This document shows positions 1 through 11,263 of a stretch of DNA of 64,000 nucleotides, piece by piece (position 1 is the stretch's first letter; every line of letters starts with the position of its first letter). The stretch is from Fallopia convolvulus (lineage: Eukaryota; Streptophyta; Magnoliopsida; Caryophyllales; Polygonaceae). Where the stretch lies: contig OZ024733.1 in the NCBI GenBank assembly GCA_964016875.1, positions 3,949,484 through 4,013,483 of the forward strand, given 5' to 3'. The notes beneath the pieces are model-generated. The model had not been told where the DNA came from. It worked only from the letters and a program-made list of their open reading frames with translations, and searched no databases. The translations under genes were made by a program, and so were the position numbers.

Positions 1-260
1 ATATAATATTTATTATTATCAATTATTTTTCTCTAATTTCTAGAAATCAAATTAACTTCTATTATTTTTCTTTTGAAAGAGTTTAGCAAAGAAAATTAAA
101 ATAGATAAAAATGCAATAAAATAACTTGAGGGACATAGATTAATAAGTGAGGTAAATTAATAAATAGAGCATTAGATAAAAATAAGAAATTGATTTTATT
201 TCATAAAATAGATTATACAAAGGCCTAAGAATCCAATTTACAAGCCTTACAAAAAGAATG

Positions 261-340
261 CAAGAGCCGGGATTTGAACCCGAGATCTCTTGCACTCTAA
301 CCTCACACGCCCCTCACCAAATCCCGCTAGACCATTGCAA
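261..340 (-). repeat. tRNA-like sequence with A and B boxes (SINE head or tRNA relic)
   Basis: On the minus strand, TGGTCTAGCGGGA (322-334) fits a pol III A box, and GGGTTCAAATCCC (269-281) fits a B box with an intact T-stem. The two possible acceptor arms do not pair and the anticodon/variable region is too long, so this is not a functional tRNA gene. It is most likely a tRNA-derived SINE fragment or tRNA relic inside the long LTR. No poly(A) tail or target duplication was found. Confidence 0.45.
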
Positions 341-615
341 TTTCTTGTTCATTCAACCTAACCTTTTCCTCTTATAACAAATAACCTTCCTTCATTCTCC
401 TAAGACAACATCAGACAATAGTCTGATTGATTGTACGTTGATTGAAATTTGGCCAATGCATGCTTCATCCACCTCCATCTTGAATGTTGACCACCATGGT
501 AGCATCATCCTTCCATCATCACCCAAAGAAGCACACACTTAGCCAATGGTGAAGCCTTGCCTCATCCTCCATTGGTCTACTCCATTGGACATGGATTGAA
601 GCTTCTCCCAACTTG

Positions 616-628
616 TCTATAAATACCC
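616..628 (+). promoter_or_regulatory. TATA box of the long LTR
   Basis: CTATAAATACCC near 619 is the only good TATA box on the plus strand in this LTR. A pyrimidine-rich stretch (TCTTTGCTCTCTCTTC) follows 30-45 bases downstream, as expected for a plant start site, and then a GC-rich leader. It would mark the U3/R boundary and gives the LTR its orientation. Confidence 0.5.
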
Positions 629-3599
629 TCTCCTAAGCACTCCTTCAAGTCTTTGCTCTCTCTTCTAGCAAGAACTTCATACTTCATCAAAAATCAGCCT
701 CAAACTAGTTCAACTTTCTCCATTCAAAGTCCACAAAAACACCAAAAATTTTCCCCTTCTTCTCCTTGGAGCCGCCGGACCGCCTGCCCCTGCCCGACCG
801 GACCACCGCCGGACGTCGTCGCCCTCCTCGCGCCACCGCCTGCCCTCGCCGGACCCCTGGCCGCACCGCCCCTGCCCGCCGGCCCTCTTCCTCTACCTTC
901 CTCCAGTGTTTTGTAAAGAACAGAATACCAAAGTATAAAAAATTCTATCCTAATTTATGTATTTAAATTATGCTTTTATAAATTTATAAAGTTATTAGTT
1001 ATTAGAAATTATTTTAGGAAAATAAGAAATAAAATATGTTAGTAAGATCTTGTTAGTTAAAAGCTAGAAACAAAACTAATTTACCTTGGTAACTTAAGAT
1101 ATAAACAAATAGATAAATTTTTATGAAATTTATTACATGCATGCCTCTTTCATAATATAAATAGTGGTTTTTATAAAATAAATATAGTATACAAAATAAT
1201 AATAATTATTGTCATCTTTGATCAAATAGGAATTTTAAAAGTTATTGTGCATGCCTTAAACTAAAATATGATATCATATTATATGATCTTAATAATAATA
1301 AAATTATTAAATGAGTTCATTACCTAGGGAAATATAGGTACCATTATTATCTTTATACAAAAATAATAACAAAGTTTCTAGTTGATAAAAGTTGTTGCAT
1401 GTCTTAGAAATTAGGTGACATATTATAGTATTAAAATGGTAGAGAAACTTTATAAAAATATTCTTATGTAACACTTGTAGACATAGACCATAGTTAACCT
1501 TAGACATATATTTATGAACATATGATATTATTAATGAAAATATCACTAAAGTCATTTATAAGAAAGATAGGATTTTTTTTTAATAACCTCTAAGTGTAGA
1601 GATTTGTCACAAGACATAAACTTTAGGTTAAATATATTAAGTATGATATTATATTAAATCTAGGATTTTACATAGCATAAAGTTGACTTACTTGGAAAGA
1701 AATCATTTTAAATATAGAAAAGATTCTATGTGATAAACTACAATATCATAATATATAAATATGATCAAAGATATTTTATAAGCCTTATAATATAAAAGGG
1801 TTATAGTAATAGAATAAATAGGATTAATCTAAATTAAGAGAATTTTAGGCAAGTTACCTTATAAGGAAAAGTAGAAACTTCTATTTATAGAAACTTCCTT
1901 GTAAAGAGAGTATATACATGACAACTTTATTTAAAGAGGATTATGTAGGTAAATACTTTTCTATTAAGAAAATATTATTAATAAAGTATTTTAGATAAGG
2001 TAGTCAATATTATAAGGTCCATCCAAGAATAGTTGGAAATTTAAAAGTAATAGTTTATTATCATAAATAAGTAAAAAGGATAATTTTTAATAATTATGTT
2101 AATAACTATTTTTAATAACGATTTTACGGAATAATAAGGATATTACAAAACCAAAATAATAATAAAGGGATATTATTATTATTTTGAGGAAAATAACCTT
2201 CTAAATTATTATTATAATAATTTAGAATCTCAAACTCTCTTATAAAATATTATAAGAGATAATTCAAACCTTGAGAGGAAAATCATGGTTTAAGCCTTTC
2301 GCAAATTTCCGTGTCGATAGGTCGGAATCCTCGCTCGTAGTGGAAAATCGCTTAAGTTCGTCAAAGCTCGTTCGTAAGAAACCGTTACGTTAAGGCAAGT
2401 GGAATTTCCCCTTGCAACCTTTACATTCCATTTCATGAAATACTTGATGTTGGGAACAATTTGTATGCTTAAATAAAAAATGAATCTAGGAAATATTGAT
2501 TGCTAGAAATAACGACAATTGTTAGCATAGTATGCTCTATATTCCTTTGTTAGGATTATATATGCTAGTATGTTTGTTATCTTGATTGATTACAATCTCG
2601 TTCAGAGATTTACCTTGAATAAACTAGAAAGGGGTGCGGGTTAGCCGACACCTCTATATAACCTTACTAAGTCGTACGTCCATATGACTTTCGGGATCAT
2701 GATCTCCATCCGCTCCGATTGCAAGGAGGGATTGTGCGGCACTCTAGCTAAGTGCCGGAGAATTGAAGTTCTCCTTCGGGTGGCTCGGAATATCCGTGTC
2801 CCACCACTCTCTACTAAAAATCATGAACAAAGTCGAATATTTTTCGTCACTATATAAGATAAGTGCGAATGCACACTTAAGACACCAAAACCGGACCGGT
2901 CTCAAATGATCGATCCGGCTCTCGGTCCGCTCAAGGCGCGAGAGGTTTTCACTTGTATGAATTAATAAACGTTCCCAACATTCTTTCGAAATCCTAAAGA
3001 AGTCTACCATCTAGTAGTTCTTCTATTGCTCATCGAGTTATCTTGGTCTAAAGATATACTCTCCTTCGAACCCTCAAAGCTCCACATAAACAAGCTTTAC
3101 TATATAGCCCCATCGTAAACACAACCCTAATATCTCTTTCGATAATATTTGAAATTTCCCAAAATACCCTCGGGAAGTTCTATTCCCGCTTGCTTAGTCT
3201 CTTAGACTAATTCTTCTTTTCCGCATTTTTGCCTGGCATTCTATCGCCCCTCGCGAATTATGTCAGAATCTAGGAACCCCAGCAAGGCGTGAAGTGAAGT
3301 GAAGAAAAAGGAAGAACAAGGATTTCAAGATGTACCTTTCTATCATTTTGCTTTAGTTTCATTACGTTTCAAGGACAAGCAGGTTTTGCATTTCAATTCT
3401 GAACAACTTTATATTTGAAAACAATGTAAGATGTTTTGTAAGAACTAAGTCTCCCTCGGGAGCACCTTTCTCATTATGTATTATGTTTTATTCCGCATTT
3501 TAATTGTTCTATATCATTCTAAAAGCCTTGGGTGACTTTGGACGGTAAAGTCTGAGGTCACTGGCGGTAATACCCAATGTTGTAAAATAGGGGTGTTAC

Positions 3600-5907
3600 A
3601 CTTCAGGCATGTCGAGAACGATGAAATCATTGGGAATAAAGAATTTCTTAACTTGAATGGGATAATCGTCCACGACTCTTGTAGCTTTCACGCTTGATCC
3701 GTCTGCCATATAGAGATTCACGTCTATAGGATCCAATGGTCCCATGTTGGCTTTTGACCAGATTGAAAGAGGGAGTAAACTAGCACTGGCTCCCAAATCA
3801 CATAAAGCTTTGAATTTATGGTCGCCTATGCCAATTGTTATGGTAATCTCCCTAGATCGCCTAGTTTCTCTGGTAGAGCAATGGATCGGACCTCATCTTG
3901 CAGCTCTATAATGGATCGTTTCCTGCTAAGAATATCTTTCAAGAATTTTGTGTAAGCCGGCATTTCGCTTAGGGCCTCAGCGAATGGGATAGAAATATTA
4001 ATGCCCTAGAGAATCTTTACAAAACGTTTAAACTTACTCTCTGTAGAGTCCTTAGATTTCCTAGTGGGAAAAGGAAGAGAATTCACCTTTCTCGGAACCA
4101 ATTCGGGCTCGAGAGGTGATGCTACCGGGTCGACATTAGGGTCGATTGGTATGCTCGGAGGATCGTTACCGCCCCTTATGGGGTCGTTAACGAGCATGAG
4201 AGTGGGAGAGGAGCTCGAAATAGGAAACTTACCTGGGTTGGGGTCGTTAACGACCCTGGGAGCATCGTCACCATGGTGTGCAGGTTCGGTAACGACTCTC
4301 TCTGGCTCGTTATCGAGCTGAGCCGTAGCTTCCTCATCAGTAGTGGGGCTCGTCTCCTTAGCTTGGACACGCTCCGGTAGTGTCTTTCCGCTCCTAAGGT
4401 GCACCGCTGCTATTTGTCCTCTTGGGTTCTCCTCGGGTCGGCCCGGGAGTTGCCCTTGTGGCCTTGGAATATGTGCAGCAAGGTTCCCTAGTTGGGAGTC
4501 GACATTCTTCTTCCATACATCGAACTCTCCCCATCTTTTGTTTTGATTGTTAAGGTTGGCTTGGATTCCATCAATCTTGCTATGCTCTTCATTGAATTTA
4601 TTATGGACTCCGTTAATGCCTTCCTGTAACCCTTGTGCCCATGATGGTGGCTCTTGATAGCCGCCTGGAGGTCGATATGGCGCAGGTCGTCTATCCGGTG
4701 GAGGCGCTGCATAGTTTGTATTCGGATTTTGATTGCCCCACGTTGGATAATTGTTTGACCTGTCAAAATTACTAGGCTGGTTTCTGTATGGGCCTCTCAT
4801 ATAGTTCACTTCAGCATATGTCTCAGCGGCTCTCACCTTCTCTATGTTAGTGCAAGCAGAAGTAGTATGGGCAGAAGAACCACATTGAGAGGTTTTCAGA
4901 AAACTTACCTTCTTCTTCAGGCGGTTGACCTCATCTTGCAGAAATTGATTTTTGACATCTGGGTCAACTTCCTCCTTGTTAGGCATGTAGAGACGCCTCT
5001 AGGGCTGGGGAGATTGTTGGGTACCATACATGGCATCATAGTTGGACAGCTTGTCCAACAATTCCCATGCAGCCGTGGGATCCATCTCTATAAAACTGCA
5101 CGCTATATGCGTGTTGATGCGGTTCTTCATCTCTGCATTGATACCCTGGAAAAAGATTTCTTGGAGCACATATAAAGGTTGCCCATGAGTAGGGCACTGT
5201 CTAAGCATTTCCTTAAATCATTCCCAAGTTTCTACAAAGGTCTCATTAGGCAGCTGGTGATTGGAGGTGATGCGTTTTCTCAACTCCGTTGTCTTGGCAG
5301 GAGGGAAAAACTTTGTAAGAAATTGATCATACAAAGCCTTCCAAGTCCTGATAGACTTAGGAGGTAAGCTCTCCAACCAGCTCAGGGCCTTTCCAGTAAG
5401 AGACCACCTAAAAGCTTTTAATAGAACAAATTCAAGTGAGACAACTTCAGCAGCTATAGTGTCACATAAATCAAGAAAATTTCTAATATGTTCCATAGGG
5501 CACTCAGTAGGTTTCCCTTCAAACTGAGCCCTTTTAATCAAGGATATAAATTGAGACTTAATCTCAAAAGTCTTCTCTATCTCCGGAAGCACAATTGGAG
5601 ACTCCGGCACCCTCAGTTCTGGATGCATGTATTGCTTGGCATTCCTCGGATAGGCATTCAACTCTTCCTGTAGACGAGTGTTGTTGACTCATTGACGTTC
5701 AGCTTCAGCAGCAGCGGCATCTCTATCAGCTTTTAACGCCTCCATCTGCTGTTGAAGTGCTTCCATCTGACGAGTCATCTCTTTTGGTGTCGCCATGGCT
5801 TGCGTTTCTCTTCGTCTACGGTGCAATGTGCGCTCAGGTTCGGAATAATAACCGGTGTTGTCAAATTCGAGCCTGCGACATCGTGCTGGCATACGCTGAG
5901 AAAACAA
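3600..5907 (-). pseudogene. Athila gag and 5' part of aspartic protease, broken
   Basis: The gag protein would coat the retrotransposon RNA, and the protease would cleave the polyprotein. One frame covers 5907-4006, broken by stops at 5691-5689, 5220-5218, 5001-4999 and 4008-4006. The retrotransposon gag domain is at about 5600-5050 (RNFLDLCD, SWLESLPPKSI, FFPPAKTTELRKRI). A proline-rich, low-complexity C-terminal part follows. A frameshift near 3850 leads into the protease, which shows the DLGAS active-site motif just upstream of 3796. The frame ends at LDMPEV, where the long LTR starts at 3599. FFPPAK and DLGAS are typical of Athila. At least the first two stops look like CGA to TGA changes. 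Confidence 0.75.
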
Positions 5908-5984
5908 ACAAAGAAAACGAAATTAAAACAAAAAACGGGGCCGGGCTATTCCCTGACCCACAGATAAACAAACGAACTGTTGCT

Positions 5985-6002
5985 TCCCCGACAACGGCGC
6001 CA
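5985..6002 (-). other. Primer-binding site of the Athila element (tRNA-Asp type)
   Basis: The minus strand reads TGGCGCCGTTGTCGGGGA, the PBS known for Athila elements and complementary to the 3' end of tRNA-Asp. It lies 3 nt inside the LTR end (CCCAACA then AAT then TGGCGCC), which fixes the LTR boundary at 6006. Confidence 0.8.
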
Positions 6003-6005
6003 ATT

Positions 6006-7467
6006 TGTTGGGAGGGTATTCTTGACAACAAATAAATTTATAAGTCAAGACCCCACTGAGTATAGCGAAGTCAGGATCGATCCACGGGAAGCACTGTTGC
6101 TTGTCTATCAACTACTAAAAATAAAACAAAGCAAAACAACTCAAAACACCTACGACCAACCTCGTTAACGACTTTGTCAGGGTCGTTAACGAACCTGGAT
6201 GACTCTACAAAAACACACACTAACGACCTTAACACAAGTTCGGTACCGAGGCAAGTAACTCGATAACGAATGTAACGGAAGCAAACTCAAATAAGAATAA
6301 AAACCTAGGACAAGGGTTACCACAACATAGCTATGCATAAAAACTTATAAGAAGATAAAGATCACGCTTTCAAATAGATAAATTCATCAACTTTCGCTGA
6401 CTAGCAAGCAAATCAATCAATTCTCATCAATTAATTCACCCAATCACTTGTTTTGGATCCAAAGCTCGAAACTTTCATAATCGAACAATATCAACCTTCA
6501 AGTTATCAACTTTCTCTTTCGATCAAATTGCAAACTCAAATTACTTCGACTATCGCCTAAGCATAAGCACAACAAGCAATCTAAAAATAGATAAAAGGCA
6601 TTCAAAACATCAACTCACTCATCAAACATGCACAACTATGTCGGTTTTCAACCCGGATCCTAGATAAGAAAACTACTCACTACTCATATTAATAAAGCAA
6701 ACAACTTCAACAAAAGAAAACATTGAAAACAAAAACAAACTTACTTCAAATTAATAAGAAAACTATCGTCTTACAAACTTCAGAAGAAACCTGAAAACAA
6801 AACAACACCGAATAGAAAAACCTGACTAACGACCCAAGCTTCTCTCTCTCGATCGATCTCGGCTCGTTACTTCTCCCACCTATCCTCGTCAACTTCGTCT
6901 CTCTTCGAAGAAATAAAAATCGCCCCCCCCCCCCTCTAAGCTAGAAAGAAGGGTATTTATACTAATAAAGCTATCTATTAAAACCCCAAAAGATAGAAAC
7001 TAACTCTAAAAAGATAACAAGATATAAGATAGAAAATATAACAACCCTAAAAATCATAAAAAACCCTAAAAAACACTTAAAACCTCTACCAACACGGAAT
7101 CATCTTCAACGACTTCCGCACAGGGTCGGTAGGAATCACAAAATCCATCCAACAATTCTATCTTTATGCCTCGTTAACGACCCTTCACAGCCTCGTTAAC
7201 GAGCCTGGGATTTGGCTTCTTCAACTCTTCTTCTCTTGATAGCTTAGACTTCAACCTCTTAATCTTCAGATTCTTCCGACTTCTACCATAGCACTCCAAT
7301 TCAGCTCAAAAAGGACTCTTTCCTTGCTCAAAACCTACAAAAAGACACAAAACGGAGTAGCTTCCATACTTTTCACAAAATATGCAAACTTATCCAAAAA
7401 CACACCAAACTAACTCTAAAAACTACCAAAACTAAACCTAAACAAACTAAAAACTAGACTAAAAACA
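6006..7467 (-). mobile_element. 5' LTR of the Athila element
   Basis: The plus strand begins TGTTGGGAGGG at 6006 and ends ACTAAAAACA at 7467, giving TG...CA ends on the minus strand and about 1.46 kb, a normal Athila LTR length. A TATA box (GTATAAATACC on the minus strand) is near 6952-6962. A run of 12 C lies just downstream of it at 6923-6934. Four perfect TCGTTAACGA palindromes occur here, in two pairs. The outer boundary is inferred from where the copia frame resumes, because the second LTR is not in the window. Confidence 0.65.
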
Positions 7468-8905
7468 TGAATGTTAATTGTCTTAAAAAGAAGACAGAAG
7501 GTGATAAAAGTGCTATGTTGGTGACTTGGGATGATTCCGACGATGAGGAAGATTCAAGTCAACAAGGAAAAGTATGTCTTATGGTTGTTGACTCTCCAAA
7601 AGTGGTACAAGATTCTAAACTTTTCTCTCTTTTGTTTGGTAAGTCTAAAAAATAATTGCACGCCGATCTATCTTGGTTATAGTATGTATATGGGTTTGAA
7701 ATCCCACAAAACATGTTGATATTGTGGAAGAGAAGGTCACTATCAACATGAGTGTATGAAAAAGAAAAGAGATAGTGAATCCTACAGTTTTTGGGATGTT
7801 CGTGAATGTGAGTCAAGCATTAATCGCGAAAGAGTCTACCTTGAAAGAAATCATGAAAGACATTATGTTGCCCAATCCAAAGTTGTTAAACAACTCTGTG
7901 TTTGTAAAAACTAACTTTTACCCTGCATAATGAAGTGAGAGAAAGTTGTCCCTAGTTCTTTGATAGTGCTTGCTCAACTCATATGACAGGAAGCTTCAAG
8001 TCATTCGTCTCACTTCAACAACACGAAGATAGCAACATCACCTTCGGTAAAAACAACAAAGGGCAAATCATGGGCAAAGGAAAGGTAAGCATTTTTTAAA
8101 ACTTTAGTGTCAATAATGTTAAGTTTTGTGAGTGGAATTAGATATAATCTTTTGAGTGTTTCCTAACTAAGTGCTACCAATCAATATCAAGTTGTCTTCG
8201 ATTCAAATGGATGTCAAGTTATTGAAAACAACTCAAGTAGGATTCTTCTGAAGGGAATATGTGAGCACATTTGATCCTTATTTCATACCTGAAGAAAGAT
8301 TATGTCTCCAAGTAATCGAAGACATGGCCAACCTTTGGCATAACAGATTTGGCCATGCAAGTCTGCAACTTATTAACAAACTTCACAAGCAGGATTTGGT
8401 AAGGGGCTTTCCGAAAATTGATCCGCATAAGTATGAAATTTGTGAAGCATGTGTCAAAGGGAAACAAGTTAGATATTCATTCAAATCCAAGGAAGAGGTA
8501 AGTTCATCTAAACTTTTGGAGTTAATTCATATGGATTTGTGTGGACCTATGCAAGTGTGAAGTCGCAGAGGTAATAGATATATTTTTGTTATTGTTGATG
8601 ACTTTTCACGGTACACTTGGACTATTTTCTTGTCTTTTAAGGACCAAATATTCGAAGAATTCAGTGCATTAGTAAAGCTTACGGAAAAGGTGTTTAGAGT
8701 ATGGTTTCAATCAGATTAGACCATGGCAACAAATAATTTGAAAATTCTTAATTCCTAGACTTTTGCAAGCAGAATGGTGTAGGTCATAATTTTTCAACTC
8801 AAAGGACTCCCTAACATAACGGTGTTGTAGAGAGGAAGAATCGAACTTTGAAGGACATGCCGAGAACTCTGCTTATCTTGAGTATAGTTCATTTACGTAA
8901 AAGTA
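7468..8905 (+). pseudogene. Copia gag-protease-integrase relic, truncated at both ends
   Basis: It starts abruptly at the Athila LTR. The gag C-terminus is acidic (WDDSDDEED), then comes a CCHC zinc knuckle (CWYCGREGHYQHEC) near 7715-7760, and a protease motif FDSACSTHMTG near 7960. A GAG-pre-integrase/HHCC zinc region follows at 8260-8560 (WHNRFGHASLQLINKLHK, CEACVKGKQ). The integrase core then begins (HMDLCGPMQV, YIFVIVDDFSRYTW) and decays into stops by about 8900. RT and RNase H are missing. Spacing and wording match the copia copies at 16.9-22.9 kb and 46.7-55.9 kb, so it is the same SIRE-like family, older and more decayed. Confidence 0.75.
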
Positions 8906-9952
8906 CATGTTCAACAATATATAATGAGAGGTTCATAAAATAGTAAAATATCAAAATACAAGAGAAGAATCAAAAACTTCACTCAATACACCCCATAGAT
9001 ATAATAGTCTTAGTTATTATGCACTTCATAAAAACACAAGTGAAGGTATATAAAAGCGGACACGATACAAAATTTGAAATAAACAACAAAAGTAGCACAA
9101 AACAAGCAAGTAGACACCTGAAATCAACAATATCTATACTAAAGTGCACAAAAACATTGCCAAACACTTACAACTCGAAGTAACAAACACTCAAATTCGA
9201 AAATCCTATATGTGAAACCGATACCATTCTAAACAAATAATAATGAGATCCATGAAGTAACAAACACAAATTCTAGCCCTACAATTCAATTTCTAAATCT
9301 TATTACTTATTAAAATACCATTACTTTTTGAACTAATGAATGATGATTTTTAGTAAAAAAAAATACAAGTTTGAACTACAACTAGAAGGCTTAACCCGTC
9401 CGATGGACTATGTGAATCTTTTTTCTATGTTTGTTGAATTTTAAATGTACATGGATTTATAAGTATGGAGAGTTTAGAATTAGAATGCAAAATATGTGTA
9501 AAAATATTATTAAGAATGGTTATTTGAAGGTAATTAAACTTTATTACAATCCTTAATTAACTATTTATGAAAAAAATATAATAGTGAATATATAAACTAT
9601 TTCATCATATATATATATATAGTTTTTAAAAAATAATTTGTTTGCATTTTAATTTAGTAGATGAACTATTTCTTTAAATTTAGTTACATAATGTAGAAGA
9701 AAAAAAAATAAAACCTAGAATTTGAAACATACATGATCTAATAGGATGTAAAATTTATACATCAAGTGCTTAAAATTTTTGATATTTATTATGTGGTCCA
9801 ATAATTAAATTGAGTTGTAGGGCTAATAGAAATAATAACTAAATTAGGTTGTAGGTCTAATAAAAAAAACTTAAACAAATACAAAATAAAATATCATTTA
9901 TTGACAATAGAGAGGGAGAACTTTATATGTTGTAAAGATTATCATGACTCAT
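8906..9952. other. AT-rich spacer, no gene seen
   Basis: No coding region or complete element is visible. A Helitron-like 3' terminus lies at 9382-9408 on the minus strand and a short (AT)n run near 9609. The remainder is AT-rich DNA with stops in all frames. Confidence 0.6.
9382..9408 (-). mobile_element. Helitron-like 3' terminus
   Basis: On the minus strand a GTCC-ATC-GGAC hairpin (9408-9398) is followed after about 12 nt by CTAG and a flanking T, the layout of Helitron 3' ends (hairpin, then CTRR, inserted before T). The 5' TC end was not identified, so element length is unknown. A similar terminus lies at 15011-15039 on the plus strand. Confidence 0.35.
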
Positions 9953-10322
9953 TAGATTTGTCAAATAGTCGGTCGGGTTGAATCTGTGTTTGGTCATTTC
10001 AAGTTTGGGTTGAGTATGGTTTCAGATCAATTAAGCTACTTTTTATAATTAGCAAAATAATAATTTAATTGAATAATATTTGTTAATAATAAAATATAAA
10101 TTTTAATGTATTTTAATAATAAAATATCTTCCAATATTTAATATGATATGTTATAAATTTTTATTTCAAGAACTATAATTTGGGTCAACCCAACTAGTTT
10201 CGGATTTCAACCCAATCGGATTCGGGTTAGTCGTGTTTGGATTTTTCTATCACCCATTGATTTTTAGATCTAGTTTTAACCCTAAAAATTTTAGATTGTT
10301 TGGATCGTGTTGGGTCGATTTT

Positions 10323-11235
10323 TTTTACACGGTAAAAATTCGGAATATCAAACAGACTTGGTAAACCGAGAGGTCATAAGAAAATACGACAGACGAGAAC
10401 GGCTAAGTGATTCAAAAGAGTCACCAACATGACAAGCAAGATATACTAAGGATAGTACAAATTCCCGAAAAGAAAGAACAATAACGCGTTTGAGATCAGG
10501 GTGAGTAAAGCACTAAAAGTCATAGTGCCATAAGCAAGCGGTCAACCCATCCTGGGTTGTGCGAAAAGGGCAGCTGACGTTCCCTCATCCGAAAGAAGGA
10601 TCTTTAGAAGCCACAAAGCACTAAACGACCTGGCCTAATACAACTCGGTCCAAAACCAAACACAACTCCAAATCCTCGAAAATTTGTACAAAAATTAAGC
10701 TCGAGCCATCCCGCAAGAAGAGTTTTCAAGCTTGCACCGCAAGTAAAGACATCAAAATTGCGCCGCAAGAATACAAACTTGCGCCACGAGCAATATAAAC
10801 TTGCGCCATAAGCAATGGTGACAAATTTGCGCGCAAGTAGCGCCTCAAGAGGCAAGGTGACGTCGGGGAACAATGGAGATGAGCACCGACCAGGTTCGAG
10901 AGAGATAAGCGGAGGAGCCTTGAGGGTAAAGCGGTGGTATGGCCGTGGAGGTGAACAAGGTGGCGATGAGACCATGGGGTGAAGCGTCGACGTTTTCCGA
11001 CCAACACCGGAGGAATCCGGCCAGACAGGAAAAAAATCCGACAAAACCACCTAAAGAGCAGCGGTGAGTCTTTCAATTGGAGTGTAGTGGCGTTGATGTC
11101 GTAGGGTAAAACGATAGAGAGGTCTTGTTTGTACGATGGCGGTGAGGCCACGAGGTTGATTTACTAATGAGGCCGTGGGGCTAGAGGCGGCGGGGCGGGT
11201 TTTATCTCTGAAGAGATAACCCCAAAAAGAGTGTT
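10323..11235 (-). mobile_element. Unclassified retroposon with 18-bp target duplication
   Basis: The unit is flanked by the 18-bp direct repeat TCGTGTTGGGTCGATTTT (10305-10322 and 11236-11253). Its left side starts in a T run, which reads as a short poly(A) tail on the minus strand. A long TSD plus a tail point to LINE-type target-primed insertion. Overlapping minus-strand ORFs at 11151-10726 and 11050-10604 match no family I recognise and do not look like a conserved protein. A diverged second copy lies at about 56656-57230. Both contain an array of CTTGC/GCAAG inverted repeats. It could be a non-autonomous LINE derivative or a retroposed transcript. Confidence 0.5.
10731..10835. repeat. Degenerate array of CTTGC-N3-GCAAG inverted repeats, copy 1
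   Basis: About five units of a short inverted repeat with a 3-nt centre follow one another, for example CTTGCACCGCAAGTAA at 10730-10745, then units reading TTGCGCCGCAAG, CTTGCGCCACGAG, CTTGCGCCATAAG and TTGCGCGCAAG. Spacing is irregular. The same array, better preserved, is in the second copy of this retroposon at 57030-57180. Confidence 0.6.
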
Positions 11236-11263
11236 TCGTGTTGGGTCGATTTTGACAAGTCTA

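Larger units (their letters stand above)
1..3599 (+). mobile_element. 3' part of a very long gypsy LTR (Tekay/Del-like)
   Basis: The right boundary is sharp. The sequence ends in GGGGTGTTACA at 3599, the usual 3' terminus of Tekay/Del chromovirus LTRs, and the next base resumes an interrupted Athila protease frame. The left end lies outside the window, so the LTR exceeds 3.6 kb, which is within the range known for this lineage. A TATA-like CTATAAATA near 619 with a CT-rich stretch after it puts the promoter on the plus strand. No gag or pol of this element is visible, so it may be a solo LTR or the 3' LTR of an element lying to the left. It has no credible coding capacity; the ORFs at 653-966 come from a GC-rich leader. 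The family call is by terminus and size only. Confidence 0.6.
3600..7467 (-). mobile_element. Athila-type Ty3/gypsy element, 5' part (LTR, PBS, gag, start of protease)
   Basis: Reading right to left the element has a 5' LTR (about 7467-6006), a primer-binding site for tRNA-Asp, a gag ORF and the first part of the aspartic protease. It then stops at 3600, where the long LTR begins. Reverse transcriptase, RNase H and integrase are absent and would lie left of the window if the long LTR is an insertion. At its right end the LTR meets a copia gag frame at 7467/7468, so this Athila copy most likely inserted into that copia relic. Gag carries several in-frame stops, so the copy is dead. Confidence 0.75.
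9953..11263. mobile_element. Possible hAT-like MITE carrying a retroposon
   Basis: TAGATTTGTCAAA at 9953-9965 and its near-perfect inverted partner TTTGACAAGTCTA at 11251-11263 form 13-bp terminal inverted repeats with one mismatch. The flanking octamers (TGACTCAT and TAAGTTAT) agree at only 5 of 8 positions, so the target duplication is weak. Inside, GGTCGGGTT and its complement recur, as in many plant MITEs. Removing the retroposon at 10323-11235 leaves a unit of about 380 bp with no coding capacity. Confidence 0.35.

Noticed and set aside
261..340. Functional tRNA gene
   Set aside because: A and B boxes exist but the acceptor arms do not pair and the middle region is too long; called tRNA-like only.
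653..966. Overlapping plus-strand frames in the long LTR (87 and 66 codons)
   Set aside because: They arise from the GC-rich leader, are proline-rich and low complexity, and match no family.
4064..5367. Several plus-strand frames opposite the Athila gag
   Set aside because: Shadows of the gag frame on the other strand; no conserved motifs of their own.
10604..11151. Two overlapping minus-strand frames as a protein-coding gene
   Set aside because: They overlap in different frames, are of unusual composition, and the second copy does not conserve either frame.
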